From Linderina pennispora (lineage: Eukaryota; Kickxellomycota; Kickxellomycetes; Kickxellales; Kickxellaceae), in the NCBI RefSeq assembly GCF_002104995.1, contig NW_024468263.1:62001-126000 (forward strand): DNA of 64,000 bases. The letters are read 5' to 3'. The translations under genes were made by a program, and so were the position numbers. The notes below the pieces were generated by a model. It was not told where the DNA came from and made no database searches. It worked only from the letters and a program-made list of their open reading frames with translations. Shown one piece after another: positions 1 to 9,748 of the stretch (the first letter of the stretch is position 1; every line of letters starts with the position of its first letter).

Positions 1-514
1 CGAGACCGGTCATCTTGTTCAGCAGCTTCTTGTTATCGTTGCCGCGGTTGAACAGCTTGGCGACGCCAAAGCCGTGGGCAGCGCTCTTGACGATCTTGTA
101 GAACGGCGTGATCATGGTCTCAATGTGGCGGTTCGCGACATTGTCGCCATAGACATCGAGATCGTCAAACACAAGGCCAATGCGCTTGGCAAACGGCGGG
201 CCCTGCAGCTGCTGGCGGCCCGAGAGCCAGGTCGTCAGGTCGAAGCCGCCCGGGTTGCCGGCCTCGGCAACGCCTGTGAGCTCCTCCTCGTCGGCCACGC
301 TCTTCGACTTGCTGAAGGTGCGCTGGATCGACTTGAAGCGCGATGTGGCGCGGGTCACGCTGACATGCAGGGGCTCTCCAAACGAAATATCGGCCTCGGC
401 GTCCATTGTGTTTCTCCGCTCCTTCTGGCCTATCGTCTCTGTGCTCATCTGCCTATCGTCACCAGTGGATGACGCGCCAGACGACATGGACGATGGGTTG
501 GCGTGTTGCTCCAT
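1..514 (-). CDS. PDR-type (ABCG) ABC transporter, N-terminal fragment
   Basis: The minus-strand frame stays open from an ATG at 514..512 to the left edge, so only the first 171 codons are present. An in-frame TAG lies eight codons upstream, which supports this start; later in-frame ATGs at 448 and 406 are alternatives. The segment has a Ser/Thr-rich acidic leader, then 'FDLTTWLSGRQQLQG' and 'KRIGLVFDDLDVYGDN'. That arrangement is typical of the N-terminal domain before the first nucleotide-binding domain of fungal pleiotropic drug resistance transporters (plasma-membrane xenobiotic or lipid efflux pumps). No Walker motifs or membrane segments lie inside the window. Family assignment rests on these N-terminal motifs only. 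Confidence 0.75.
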   Translation of the reverse strand, partial: MEQHANPSSMSSGASSTGDDRQMSTETIGQKERRNTMDAEADISFGEPLHVSVTRATSRFKSIQRTFSKSKSVADEEELTGVAEAGNPGGFDLTTWLSGRQQLQGPPFAKRIGLVFDDLDVYGDNVANRHIETMITPFYKIVKSAAHGFGVAKLFNRGNDNKKLLNKMTGL

Positions 515-2705
515 CGTTCGGATATGAAATATTATCTACACGTCGTCATAGGTATTTTTTTAGCCAAGGGAGATGCGTGTACAAATGCCAGATGTTTTCG
601 CTCAGGTGGCAAAGCCTTGCGAGGGAAAACCTAACAAAACTTACGCTTTAGTGAAATCTATATGAAAATTTGCTAGGAAATAATATGAAAAGCAGGAAGT
701 AGGAAGTGAAGCCAGCACAGAAAATATATAAGGAAGCTGTTTGGTTCGTATCAAGATGCCCAGCAGAGCTCGGAGGCGGTCTTTTATAAACAGGTGCCAA
801 GAATCAGCGGTCAAGAGCTGGGGCTGCTCCTCCAGCACACCCAGGCGTCATTGCTAAGAGTGAAAGACCGAAATGATTTTTCCTCTATTCATTCACTGGG
901 CTGTTGCGTCGCCGCCCGCTGGGATTATTTTGTGACAAACAGACAAAAATCCGCGCGACCTTCCCGTTTCGCGCAATCAGAACACAATCTCAAAATATTG
1001 GGGACACTCTGCTGAAACAGCGGGCCCGATCCTGGGTGCGCACTTTGCCGAGGGAAATCGCTTGGTAGAATTCTGCTCTAGATCCAGCTTCACGAGGGCA
1101 AGAGGGCTGATGGCCTGCGGAAAGGGGAGCAGATACGACAGTAGTATCCTTTTTCTGTTGGTCATGGCAACTCCGAGAAAAGTCCATGCAAGCAAAACGG
1201 TAAGCGTATTAATAAAGGGAGAGGATTTGGGGAGGTGGAGTATGAGCCACAATCGGCGTGCAGGGCCAAGCCATTTCGCGGTTACCGCCTCTTGCCTGTG
1301 CGTTTTCCGTCGGCATTCCCCCTTGGCTCAGGTGGGTGGGGACGAGCAGGGTGCGAATAAACCTTCTTCCCTCACCCCAATTCAAACCTATCCACATCGC
1401 TCTCCTGTACCGCAGCGCCCCTGCCATGTGCTACGGTGAGCGGTTCAGCAACGGCTCCTGTAGTCGCACATCCAATGGTTCTATTTATAAGCTGCTCCAG
1501 CTCGGATGCGAGCCCAGAGCCGCCACCAATGAATGATCAGCATTCCCCATCTGAAAGGAGGAGCCAAAACAAAATCTACGTGTTTTTCCTTGATTATCCG
1601 TCAGATACGCGATGTCGCTGATTTCGCGACAATGGCATCTTTGTAGAACGTATTGGCCGAATCCCGAGCTTCGTTTGGCACCACCATGTGCTAGATGCCA
1701 TCTATAGGGAAACTGCCTTTTCAGGGCGGATGAAAGCAAGCGGAGGCGCCCGCGTCCGGAAAGCAAATAAACATGCGTGGTGGAGGAGTCACGAAGCCGC
1801 CCTGGCGCCTTTTTTTAGTGTGCTCCTCATTCGCATCATATATCGCACAAAGTGGGGGCACTGGGAACAGCCGAAGGTCGGAATACTGAGTTTGTCAGCA
1901 TGGAAATTACAGTGTGGAAAAATCACAGGGGTGGCTAACACGGAGACTCCGTGGCCAATTGCGAGTCGAACCAGGCCGGGACCGGGATCAGTCTAGTTTT
2001 CCGGCTCAGGGCTATGGCCTTTTGGGGCGGGCATGGTGGAAAGGGACTTTTCTTTGACGCACAAACCCGACAACGGTGAACGGAAATCTGATGTGCATCT
2101 TTGTTTTATTGTCACGGCGCATACGCCTGGCTGCCTCTCAGAGTGGTGGGGGCGAAACTCGGGGGAGGGGCAGTGGGTCGCCAAGGATATGCCAACAATC
2201 GCAACTCTTCTATTCCAGATCATGTGGCGGAAATGATCTGTAGCCTGCTATTTAGAGGCTTTGCGTGTCAATTTCTAATTTGCTTCACAAATCAAGGATC
2301 ATGGCAGAGTTCTGCTGGAAGCGAGATTGGGGAAAGGCATATGTTGAGCATTTCAAGATGAGTGATGGCTAGTGATGTGGTAGGTCGGAGAGGTCGGTAG
2401 TCAGGATTCAAGTACCAGCGCAATGTAAATGGGGAGGGGGTAAGATGGCGGCATTGGGTGTTTCGAACATGCACATAGCCAGCAGAAAACGTTTCTGATG
2501 ACTAAATATGGAAGTAACAAGGGCACTCACTATATACGCTAACCATTTAGCGAAACGTTTTTGCCGCACCACATTACTGCCCAAAGAAAAGAATTACAAA
2601 AAGACATATAAATGGGCAAAGCTCCGAGCAGGGTTAGAACAGTTCGCTTGAAACCCAATATTCGTCACCCTTGTCCTCCACCATCTAAAAGCATTTTCCG
2701 ATAGA
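515..2705. other. 2.2 kb stretch without a convincing gene
   Basis: Only short overlapping frames on both strands are seen, none with a recognisable motif or sustained codon bias. The left part should hold the promoter of the ABC transporter (reading left) and the right part that of the secreted repeat protein at 2706. I looked for a tRNA around 1925-1990, where a TTCGA motif occurs, but no T-stem forms. A small hairpin (ACGGA-GAC-TCCGT) lies near 1940. Confidence 0.5.
2607..2613 (+). promoter_or_regulatory. TATA-like element of the secreted repeat protein gene
   Basis: TATAAAT lies 93 bases before the ATG at 2706, a plausible fungal TATA position. No other promoter element is clear. Confidence 0.35.
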
Positions 2706-3158
2706 ATGAACATTTTCTTTTCGCTCGTCGCCCTTGCCACCACTGCGTCGGCGGCACTTCCGCTGCTTGACAGCGTGCCGCTGGTGGGCGGCGTCACAGA
2801 CAGTTTGCCTTTGGTCGGCGATGTAGCCAAGACACTTCCAGTGGTCGGCAACTCCCCAGGGCTGCCTCTGGGCGGTGTTCCGGTGGTTGGCGGGGTTGCG
2901 CACCAACTGCCAGTGGTTGGCGATGCAGCAGGCCAAGTTGTCGGTGCACCAGCAGGCGGCCAGGTGCATAGCCCGGCGATTGGCGCGCCTTTTGTCAGCA
3001 GCATTGCACCGAAGCCGCTGGTGGGCAAGCCGGCAGTGCCCACGGTCATAGCGCCTGCAGTGCCTACGCTTTTGGCACCCCCCGCGCCCAGCCTGCCAGC
3101 CAAGAGCCTGCCGGTGGTGGGCGGTGCCAAGCCGACCGTGCGCGTACCCACGCACTGA
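2706..3158 (+). CDS. Small secreted LPxVG-repeat protein
   Basis: 150 residues with a clear signal peptide (hydrophobic core after MNIFF, likely cleavage after 'TTASA' near residue 17). The mature part is almost wholly built from degenerate repeats of Leu-Pro-(Leu/Val)-Val-Gly-Gly/Asp spaced roughly 10-15 residues apart (LPLLDSVPLVGG, SLPLVGD, TLPVVGN, VPVVGG, QLPVVGD, LPVVGG). There are no cysteines and few charged residues. The composition resembles hydrophobic, Gly/Pro/Val-rich wall or surface proteins, but I do not recognise a named family. It could coat the cell surface or be a structural wall component; that is inference from composition. The ATG chosen is the first of the frame and gives the complete signal peptide. 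Confidence 0.7.
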   Translation: MNIFFSLVALATTASAALPLLDSVPLVGGVTDSLPLVGDVAKTLPVVGNSPGLPLGGVPVVGGVAHQLPVVGDAAGQVVGAPAGGQVHSPAIGAPFVSSIAPKPLVGKPAVPTVIAPAVPTLLAPPAPSLPAKSLPVVGGAKPTVRVPTH

Positions 3159-3220
3159 TGATCTACAAAAACATGACCTTAGCGAAAATGTTCGATATTT
3201 ATATATAACTGGCATATTTT

Positions 3221-4826
3221 TTATTCGGTGATCTCCTGGATATACACGTTGTGCAGGTGGGCGATGTACGGGGCGATGTGGGTGTCGTGCAGATGCATGG
3301 TGATGGTTTCGCGGATGGCATGGGTATAGTGGTCCTGCAGGCCATTCAACGACATACATTCGAGGCTGGGCAGGCCCGCCATCAGACACACCAACTGCTC
3401 AACAAACCCCTCGCAGTCCTCAATCTCGGGCTGGTACCCGGTGATGTCCAGGCGCGTAATCCCCGGGTGCACCGGCGCATAGCGGCCATCGGCTATGAAA
3501 TCGTCAATAGTCGCCAGCTCATCAACTGTGGAGATCCTGTCGTAGCACAGCAAGTGCAGGTATGTGAGTCGCTGCAGTCCGCGCGAACGCAATGTCTGGA
3601 CACTGCAGGTGCGCAGAGTAAACAGAGTCAACGCGCGCAGACCGGGGGGAGCATCCAGAAACGGATGCACAAAGGTAGGAAGTTCCAGCATCCGCTCGAG
3701 CTCCTTGTTGTGCCAATCATTCAACACCAATGTCTGCAGACCGACGAATGGGAGGATGTCGACCTGGCCGCCAGTGCTCTTCTCCATGACCTTCAGATGG
3801 CGGATCTGGGCCCGCGGGAATATGGCCAGAAGCCCGTTGATGGAGAACTTGTAGTTGCTGATTGCCAGATCACGCAGCCTGGGAAACACAGCGTGGGCAA
3901 GCAGCGGCCGGCCCAGGGGCACGGTGGGACGCGGTGAGATAAAGTTCAGCTCTAGCGTCTGCAGATTGGCAAACTCCAGCGCATGTCCATCGAAATAAAA
4001 CCGGCTCCAAAAGTCCGCCGGCTGCAGCCCAGCAATGGCCAGATGTTCAAGGGTGCGCGCACACACCTTGGGCAGCTCGCTGGCAGCCAGTCCGCGGTAG
4101 GCCGAAATCCGCAGGAATGTCAGCCCGGGCCGGAACATGTTCAGGGAAAACATACTCAGCTCGGTGGTCTCCAGATGCACTGACTGCAAACACCTCCTGC
4201 TGCCACGGACAAACTTGCCCAGCATGCGCTTCAGATAGTGCTCGCGCGCATGGCCCTGGTACCGCAGCGCAATGGCATTGGGCAGGGATTTCAGTAGCAG
4301 CCCGGCCAGCTGCATGCTGTGGATTTCGGGATACTGCTTAGGTGTGTCGCGGAACACCCCGCGGTAGTCAATCACTAGGGAGCGCACCGACGGCCACCGC
4401 CGCTGCAGAAGCCCGGCCGAATGCAACGCCGAGGTTACGGTCACGGGGCTCGGGTGGTCACTGAGCTTTAGTACCACGCGCTGCACAAGATGCGTGCGCT
4501 GCTTGCGCGTTATGCTGTTGATGTTGGATGAAGTAGATGAATCCGGACACGGAATGCGTCGCCGCATCCACCGCATACAGCCCGTACCGGGCCTCCACCA
4601 CATCGTCGATGTCATTGGCTACCTTGACGAAGGCGCGCCGGCACAATGCCGATTCGCCCAGCTCGTAGAGCCGCCGGCTCAGCATGGCTGTCTCCAGAAA
4701 GGCTTTTTCGTTGCTGTCGCCGATCGGATACTCGTTCGGGTCGACAGTCGGGTCGCTGGTCTCATCAAAGAGCACCTGCAGGATGCGTGCCAGAATCTCA
4801 TCGGGCAGCTGGTCAAGCCGTGGCAT
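3221..4826 (-). CDS. F-box protein (one short intron)
   Basis: The N-terminus 'LDQLPDEILARILQVLF' is an F-box-like helix pair that would bind Skp1 in an SCF ubiquitin ligase. The remaining ~450 residues form a solenoid-like series of short Leu-rich segments (for example 'LRDLAISNY', 'LQTLVLNDW', 'LRALTLFTL', 'LTYLHLL'), the substrate-receptor architecture of F-box/LRR-type proteins. The reading frame changes between 4458 and 4615. A 73-base intron at 4515..4587 (GTACGG...CAACAG on the minus strand) restores the frame exactly, giving EA-R-ITRKQRTHLVQ and about 510 residues. The gene ends with TAA at 3223..3221. The protein target is unknown. Confidence 0.75.
4515..4587 (-). other. Predicted spliceosomal intron in the F-box gene
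   Basis: On the minus strand it begins GTACGG and ends ATCAACAG, 73 bases long. The length is 1 mod 3, exactly what is needed to join the F-box frame to the downstream frame. It is inferred from frame logic and GT-AG ends without transcript support. Confidence 0.55.
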
Positions 4827-4934
4827 ACGTTGAATACAAAAAGGTGGAAAAGAAATAAATATGTAGTTGCTGAGAAGAACTAGGGAGATAGGGATAGCGT
4901 GGCGTAAGCCATTGCCAATTCCTTTCCCACTTCC

Positions 4935-5751
4935 TTATTCTGTACAATCGCCCACTATGCCGTTGTGAGGGTTTCGGCGCCCACGGCACGTCAGGTAGAT
5001 GACGTCGGCAAAGGACCGCCCGACTAGCGCTTCGCGAACATGTCCGTACCGCACAACATCCGGCAAAGCCCGCTTGGCCGCCTGGGCAATCACCTCTTGC
5101 TCCCTTTTATCCAGCCCCTTGACGTTTCTTTCCTTGCATAGCGCCGCCCAGTATCTTGTAGTACTTTTGCTGCACCGCACTTAGCGACCTCTGGTGCCTC
5201 TCCAAAAACTCCTTTATATTGCGCTGATTCGGCGCCGAATACAGCGGACATGTATCCTCCAAGTCCCGCATTTCCCGCTCATCCCACGGCCGCTTCTTTC
5301 CGAGGTCCACCAGGGGCTCGGCAATAAGTGCCTTTTCGTGCGTCTGGGTGAGCTTGCAAAGCCACCCACTGGTCTCCTTGTCGCACTGCCAAGTGCCTGA
5401 AACAAGCTGCTCGGCGCTGATCCCGGCGTCGGTGGTGCGCAGCATATAAGGCGTCAATTTTTTGTGGTGCCGCCAGTTGGTCAGAATGAAATCGTAGGTG
5501 AATTTGCATTCGCTGGCCGTCCGCCCCAGGCTTTTGCCAATGTGGTCGAAGCTGGGACGGGTGCGGCGGTGCGCCGTGATCGCTCGCACATACAGAAACA
5601 GCGCCCGCCGCTCGGCCAATGTCCATGGCCGGTTCAGCGATGGTGATGGGTCGTAGGGCGCGTGCGGGTTGATGTTTGGCCGCAGAAACGTCACGCGCTG
5701 TGAGCTGTACTGGCGCGCACACACACCAGGCTTCAGGAACCGCCAGATCAT
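4935..5751 (-). CDS. Myb/SANT-like protein, frame change near the C-terminus
   Basis: The frame from the ATG at 5751 gives 214 residues. A basic N-terminus ('MIWRFLKPGVCARQYSSQR') looks like a mitochondrial presequence. It is followed by two Myb/SANT-like helical units, 'RPWTLAERRALFLYVRA...IGKSLGRTASECKFTYDFI' (about residues 41-92) and 'KRPWDEREMRDLEDTC...SLSAVQQKYYKIL' (about 150-195). This frame stops at 5107, but another minus frame continues with coding-like composition to TAA at 4935 (motifs VKGLDKREQEVIAQ and RSFADVIYL). The likely full product is about 270 residues, split by a one-base shift or a tiny intron around 5107-5170. A DNA-binding or mitochondrial role is only inferred. Confidence 0.55.
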
Positions 5752-5848
5752 CTGTGGGTATTACATAAAGAAGAAAAAGCTACAGAAATCCTAGGCAAAA
5801 AAAAAAGCCCACAAAGGCTGATAAAGTCCCTGCTTGCAGGGCGAAACC

Positions 5849-7966
5849 TTATGGTTTCTCCGCGGGCCTGTGGGCGCGGCAGAACACGCGGCATGTGCTC
5901 CAGTCCAGCAGCTTCAGGTCATTGACAGCCGCACACATGGGGTGGAACACCCTCAGGCACTTTTTCTGCGCACATTTCACCACCGCGCCAAACGCGGGCA
6001 GCCCGCGCTCTTTGCAGAACTCGCAGTCCATCTGCCAGACATTCGCAGGGACGTTCTCCAGGCCGCACACCACAGCCGACTGCTGGCGCGCGGCGCTTCG
6101 CGTCACCACTCCAGCCGCGGGCATTTCAAAGAACGTCTGGCGGACAAAGTTGGCACACAGGAAATGCGCATGGCTGCCCTGGCGCACCGGCAGTAAAAGG
6201 CCGTTCTGGTATGCACACAGGGCACAGGACACTTCGTCTGTGTCCAGAACGCAGTTGGTGCACCGGTACCGCCCGTCGTCCTCTGGCAACCCCGAGCACG
6301 GCACGTGCAACGTCAGCCCACACTGCTGGCACTCCACCGGCGCTCCGTCGGAGATCGGCTGCAAGCATGCGCCGCACACGCCTGCCGGAGTGTTCAGCGA
6401 CGCCAGCCGCCGCACCGGATCCACTGCTGAGATCTTGGCGCGCTTATTGTCGGAAACCTGCTGCTCCTGGTGGCAATCCGCGGGTTTTCGCTTCCGCGGC
6501 CGGCCCCTGGGCCGTTTCTGCTGCGGCTTCTCAGACCCTGCGCCAATCGTTCGGATCCGGTCGATCAGCCTGCGATCATCCTCGTCCTCCTGGAACCACT
6601 CCTGGATGTCAATCGTCACCGAGTCCCCGACACACTGGCAGTGCTTGGCCACGCGCGCCAGCTCCAGCCACCGCGGCAAGGCAAAATTCACGCTCTCAGC
6701 GCAGTTGAACCCGTGGTTGAACCCGGCATGGTAGCCCATTGGGAACGTCAGCACGATTTCGCCCGCCCGCTGCACCACCTTGTTGCACGGAATCCCCTGC
6801 TGCGCCAACAGCCGTGGCGACAGAAGGAACGCCTTGTGACGAAGAAACTGCGAGCATTTTTGGTACTCGCTGGCAAACACGCCCTGCATTGCGGTCTCGA
6901 ACCGCCCGTGCGCCGAAATCGGCACCGCAAACCACGCCTTGGGCGCTCCGAAATGAATGTAGTTGATCGAATACAGATCCATATCTTCCACGTGCCACGC
7001 AAACGTTGCCTTCCACATCCCCAGGTACAGATACGGGTCGTTCACCCCGGGCACCCGCTGCCGCATCCGCCGCAAAAGCCCTGGCAATGCCCGCACGTTC
7101 CAGTGCGGAAACTGCGCAGGCTCCGGAAACAGCGTCCCCAGCACGTCCGCCCCGTACAATGGCCGGTTGAACGTCAGGTTCTTCCAGTACACGCGCTCCA
7201 GCTCCTCATTCTCCATGTACTCGCGCGCACTGACAAACAGCGCCCGCCCGTCTTTTGTAAACCCGTGTCCACTGCCCTCCATAGCCTCTGACGTGTCTGG
7301 TTGTGCCCTGTACTTGGCTCCGCGCCGCCCGGTACTTTGCCCGTCCCGACTCCGACCGGATCTCTGCCCGCAGCGCTGCAGCTGCCGCCTCTGTCAGCTG
7401 CACCTCGCCATTCTCATAGTCCACCGCAATCCCCACGCTTTCCGACCCATACACTATGGTCTGTGTCTTCCTCTGGCTTTGTGCCCTCCGTCTCCTCTCT
7501 ATCTCCTCCGTCTCTCTTATCTCCTTGTCTTCTGTCTTCTTTGTCTCTTTGTCTCTTTTGTCTCTTTTGTCTCCACCTCAACCTTCACCACCGGAGTCCG
7601 GTAGTCCTGCTCCTGCGACTTTTGGAAAAACTGCGCCAGCCGCAGCTTGCGGTGGAAATCCACATTATACTGGTGGAACGTTCCGCTGTTCCCGTTAAAA
7701 TACTGCTGCAATGGGCGCATCGTCGGAAACCCGTCCTCTGATACCTCCCGCCACCGCTTACTCTCCAGCTGCTCCCGCCAGGCCCGCGGCGGAATGATCT
7801 TGCACACCCCGCCGCGCTGCGCCAACGGCTCTATCGCTGCCACCAGTCCTTCAAAGTCCTCGAACTGCTCCATCGTCGGGCAGAAAACGGGCACCTGTGA
7901 GTTCGGGTAAAAGTAGTACTCGATGGGCTGCGACCGCAGCTGGGGCGCAAACAAGGGGTCTGTCAT
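5849..7966 (-). CDS. KDM4: KDM4-type JmjC histone lysine demethylase
   Basis: Order from the start at 7966 (MTDPLF): a JmjN domain with 'VPVFCPTMEQFEDF' and 'GVCKIIPPRAW'; a Lys/Glu/Arg-rich linker; a JmjC domain with 'ELERVYWKNLTFNRPLYGADV', the iron-binding 'HVEDMDLYSINYIHFGAPKAWF' (first His and Glu) and 'GYHAGFNHGFNCAESVNFA' (second His); a basic 'RPRGRPRKRK' patch; then a PHD finger and an extended PHD ending in 'CRVFCRAHRP'. This is the KDM4/JHDM3 (yeast Rph1/Gis1) architecture, a nuclear Fe(II)/2-oxoglutarate demethylase of methylated histone H3 (K9/K36 in studied relatives). The reading frame changes twice in the linker (about 7450-7540 and 7270-7340), leaving three frames. Introns or indels both remain possible; all catalytic residues lie in one uninterrupted 477-codon frame. 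Confidence 0.88.
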
Positions 7967-8099
7967 TTGTTTGTGTTTATAAAAAGAATAGAATATAAAA
8001 AATTTCGAAAGCAGAGACAAGGAAATGTTTTTCAGAAGGAAGCTAGAATTTTTTGTTTTTTTGGAACAAAAAGCCTTTGCTCATCCTCCACGTGACTGC

Positions 8100-9515
8100 C
8101 TACTGAACCCACTGCAGCGCATAGCTGTCCGCCTGCACCTTGGTCTTGTTGTCCAGCACCCACGCCACCTTCTCCTTGACGCCGATCTTGCGCTTGCGCT
8201 GCACCTCAAAGAACTGGATCACCTGCTCGCGTGTCATTCCCAGGCTGCCGGCCTGCGGGTCCTCGCCACGCACGATTGCCCGGATCTCCGCCTCGCTTGG
8301 CAGCACGTACTTGTGCGGATACTCGTTGAAATCCGCCGCCATCACAAACGGCACTTTGTAGTTGACACCCGTCTCAAAGTACTCCTTGTGCAGCTCCCGC
8401 ATATCCACTCCCGCCAGGCTTGCCGGCTCCCACTTGGCCTTCTCCTTGCGCACAAGCAGCGCATCAATGCCCTCGTGCATGTCGTGCGACTGCAGCCGGT
8501 GGTGCGCCAGCTGCAATTCCAGATCAAAGGCGCTGCGGATTCCCAAATGCCGCCCGTTGCGCAGCTGCTCCAGCGTCACCTTCAACGCGCTCGGCGACAT
8601 CTTGCGCAGCGTCGCCAAAGTGCTCTGAGCCCACTCGCTGCCCTCCTGCTCAAGCGCCTCCTCGATCGCCTCCACTGTGTTGTGCTTGAAGCACCGGTCA
8701 ATCGCCGCCCGCACATCCCGCAGCCCATAGTCGAACTCGGCCGGCTGCTCGACAAACTCCTCGATCGCGTCGTTCACCGCATCGTAGTCCTGGGTGCCCA
8801 GCTCCTGCAGCCGCTGCTCTAGCAGCGGAATCCGCGCATTCGGCACATAGTGCGTGGCAATGCCCGCATACACAACGTCCCGCCCGCGCAGCCAGTGCCC
8901 AGTCATGCCCAGGAACGTGCCCGTCTGGCCGTCCAGCCGAGGCAAAAAGAACGTCGCCCCGACATCCGGGAAAAACCCAATCTTCGTCTCCGGCATCGCA
9001 AACACCGTCGACTCCGTGGCCACCCGGAACGGCGCATGCACCGACAGCCCCACGCCGCCGCCCATAGTGAACCCGCCCATCAATGCCACCACCGGCTTCG
9101 GATACGCTGCCAGCATGTGGTTCACCTGGTACTCGTCCTGGAAGAACGACAGCGCCTTGGCCATCCCCTCCGTCTTGAACGTCGACGACACCTTCACTAC
9201 ATCGCCACCCGCGCAGAACGCCTTCGTGCTGTTCGACCGCAGCATCACCACGTCGCACAGGTCTGACCGCTGCCACTCCGCCAGGTGCCGCTTGATCGAC
9301 TTGACCATTTCGTGCGTCAGCGAGTTCAGCGCCTGCGGCCGGTTCAGGACCAGCGTGCGCCCCGTCAGGTTGCTCGATGTAAGCACCTCCTTGTCGCCCG
9401 AGCTCGTCGCCTGCGTCCCCAGTGTCCGCTGAATGTTGTCCAGCCGTCTTGCCGCTGCCGCCATTCTAAATCCGCCGCTCAATTTGTGAAGCGAAGAAAC
9501 CTTTGAAGCAAACAT
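8100..9515 (-). CDS. EHD3: 3-hydroxyisobutyryl-CoA hydrolase, mitochondrial
   Basis: 471 residues of the crotonase superfamily. Diagnostic stretches are 'LNRPQALNSLTHEMV', 'KAFCAGGDV' (oxyanion-hole loop), 'GGFTMGGGVGLSVH' (second oxyanion Gly) and 'PETKIGFFPDVGATFFLPR', which is characteristic of HIBCH rather than ordinary enoyl-CoA hydratases. The enzyme frees 3-hydroxyisobutyrate from its CoA ester in valine breakdown. The first ~35 residues are rich in Arg, Ser and Ala with no acidic residue before the crotonase fold, fitting a mitochondrial presequence. The length is normal for fungal homologues with a presequence. An in-frame Met at codon 18 is an alternative start. The yeast relative has been described as a mitochondrial ribosome-associated protein as well as a hydrolase. 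Confidence 0.9.
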   Translation of the reverse strand: MFASKVSSLHKLSGGFRMAAAARRLDNIQRTLGTQATSSGDKEVLTSSNLTGRTLVLNRPQALNSLTHEMVKSIKRHLAEWQRSDLCDVVMLRSNSTKAFCAGGDVVKVSSTFKTEGMAKALSFFQDEYQVNHMLAAYPKPVVALMGGFTMGGGVGLSVHAPFRVATESTVFAMPETKIGFFPDVGATFFLPRLDGQTGTFLGMTGHWLRGRDVVYAGIATHYVPNARIPLLEQRLQELGTQDYDAVNDAIEEFVEQPAEFDYGLRDVRAAIDRCFKHNTVEAIEEALEQEGSEWAQSTLATLRKMSPSALKVTLEQLRNGRHLGIRSAFDLELQLAHHRLQSHDMHEGIDALLVRKEKAKWEPASLAGVDMRELHKEYFETGVNYKVPFVMAADFNEYPHKYVLPSEAEIRAIVRGEDPQAGSLGMTREQVIQFFEVQRKRKIGVKEKVAWVLDNKTKVQADSYALQWVQ

Positions 9516-9748
9516 GAATAAAGAAAGTAAAGACTCCTTTTTTGCTCTGTCGAGTATTTATATGCGTTGTATGGAAAAGAAGACAAAAAGGAGAAGAAAA
9601 TTGAGGCGCTTTGTTATCGGAGCATAGAGGAAGAGATAGCCGAGCCCCCCGGATCCCGTAAAAAAGTTCCTGCGGGTGCAGCGGAAGATCGGTTCTCCCA
9701 CCATCCATGCATAATCCGTGGGTAACAATTTTTAATCCTTCTCAGGCG

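Noticed and set aside
1925-2010. tRNA-like TTCGA motif on the minus strand
   Set aside because: The five bases on each side of the supposed T-loop do not pair and no acceptor or anticodon arm is found.
9285-9506. Long plus-strand ORFs across 8000-9500, 6200-7300 and 5900-6700
   Set aside because: They are mirror frames of the GC-rich minus-strand hydrolase and demethylase genes, Arg/Pro-rich without motifs.
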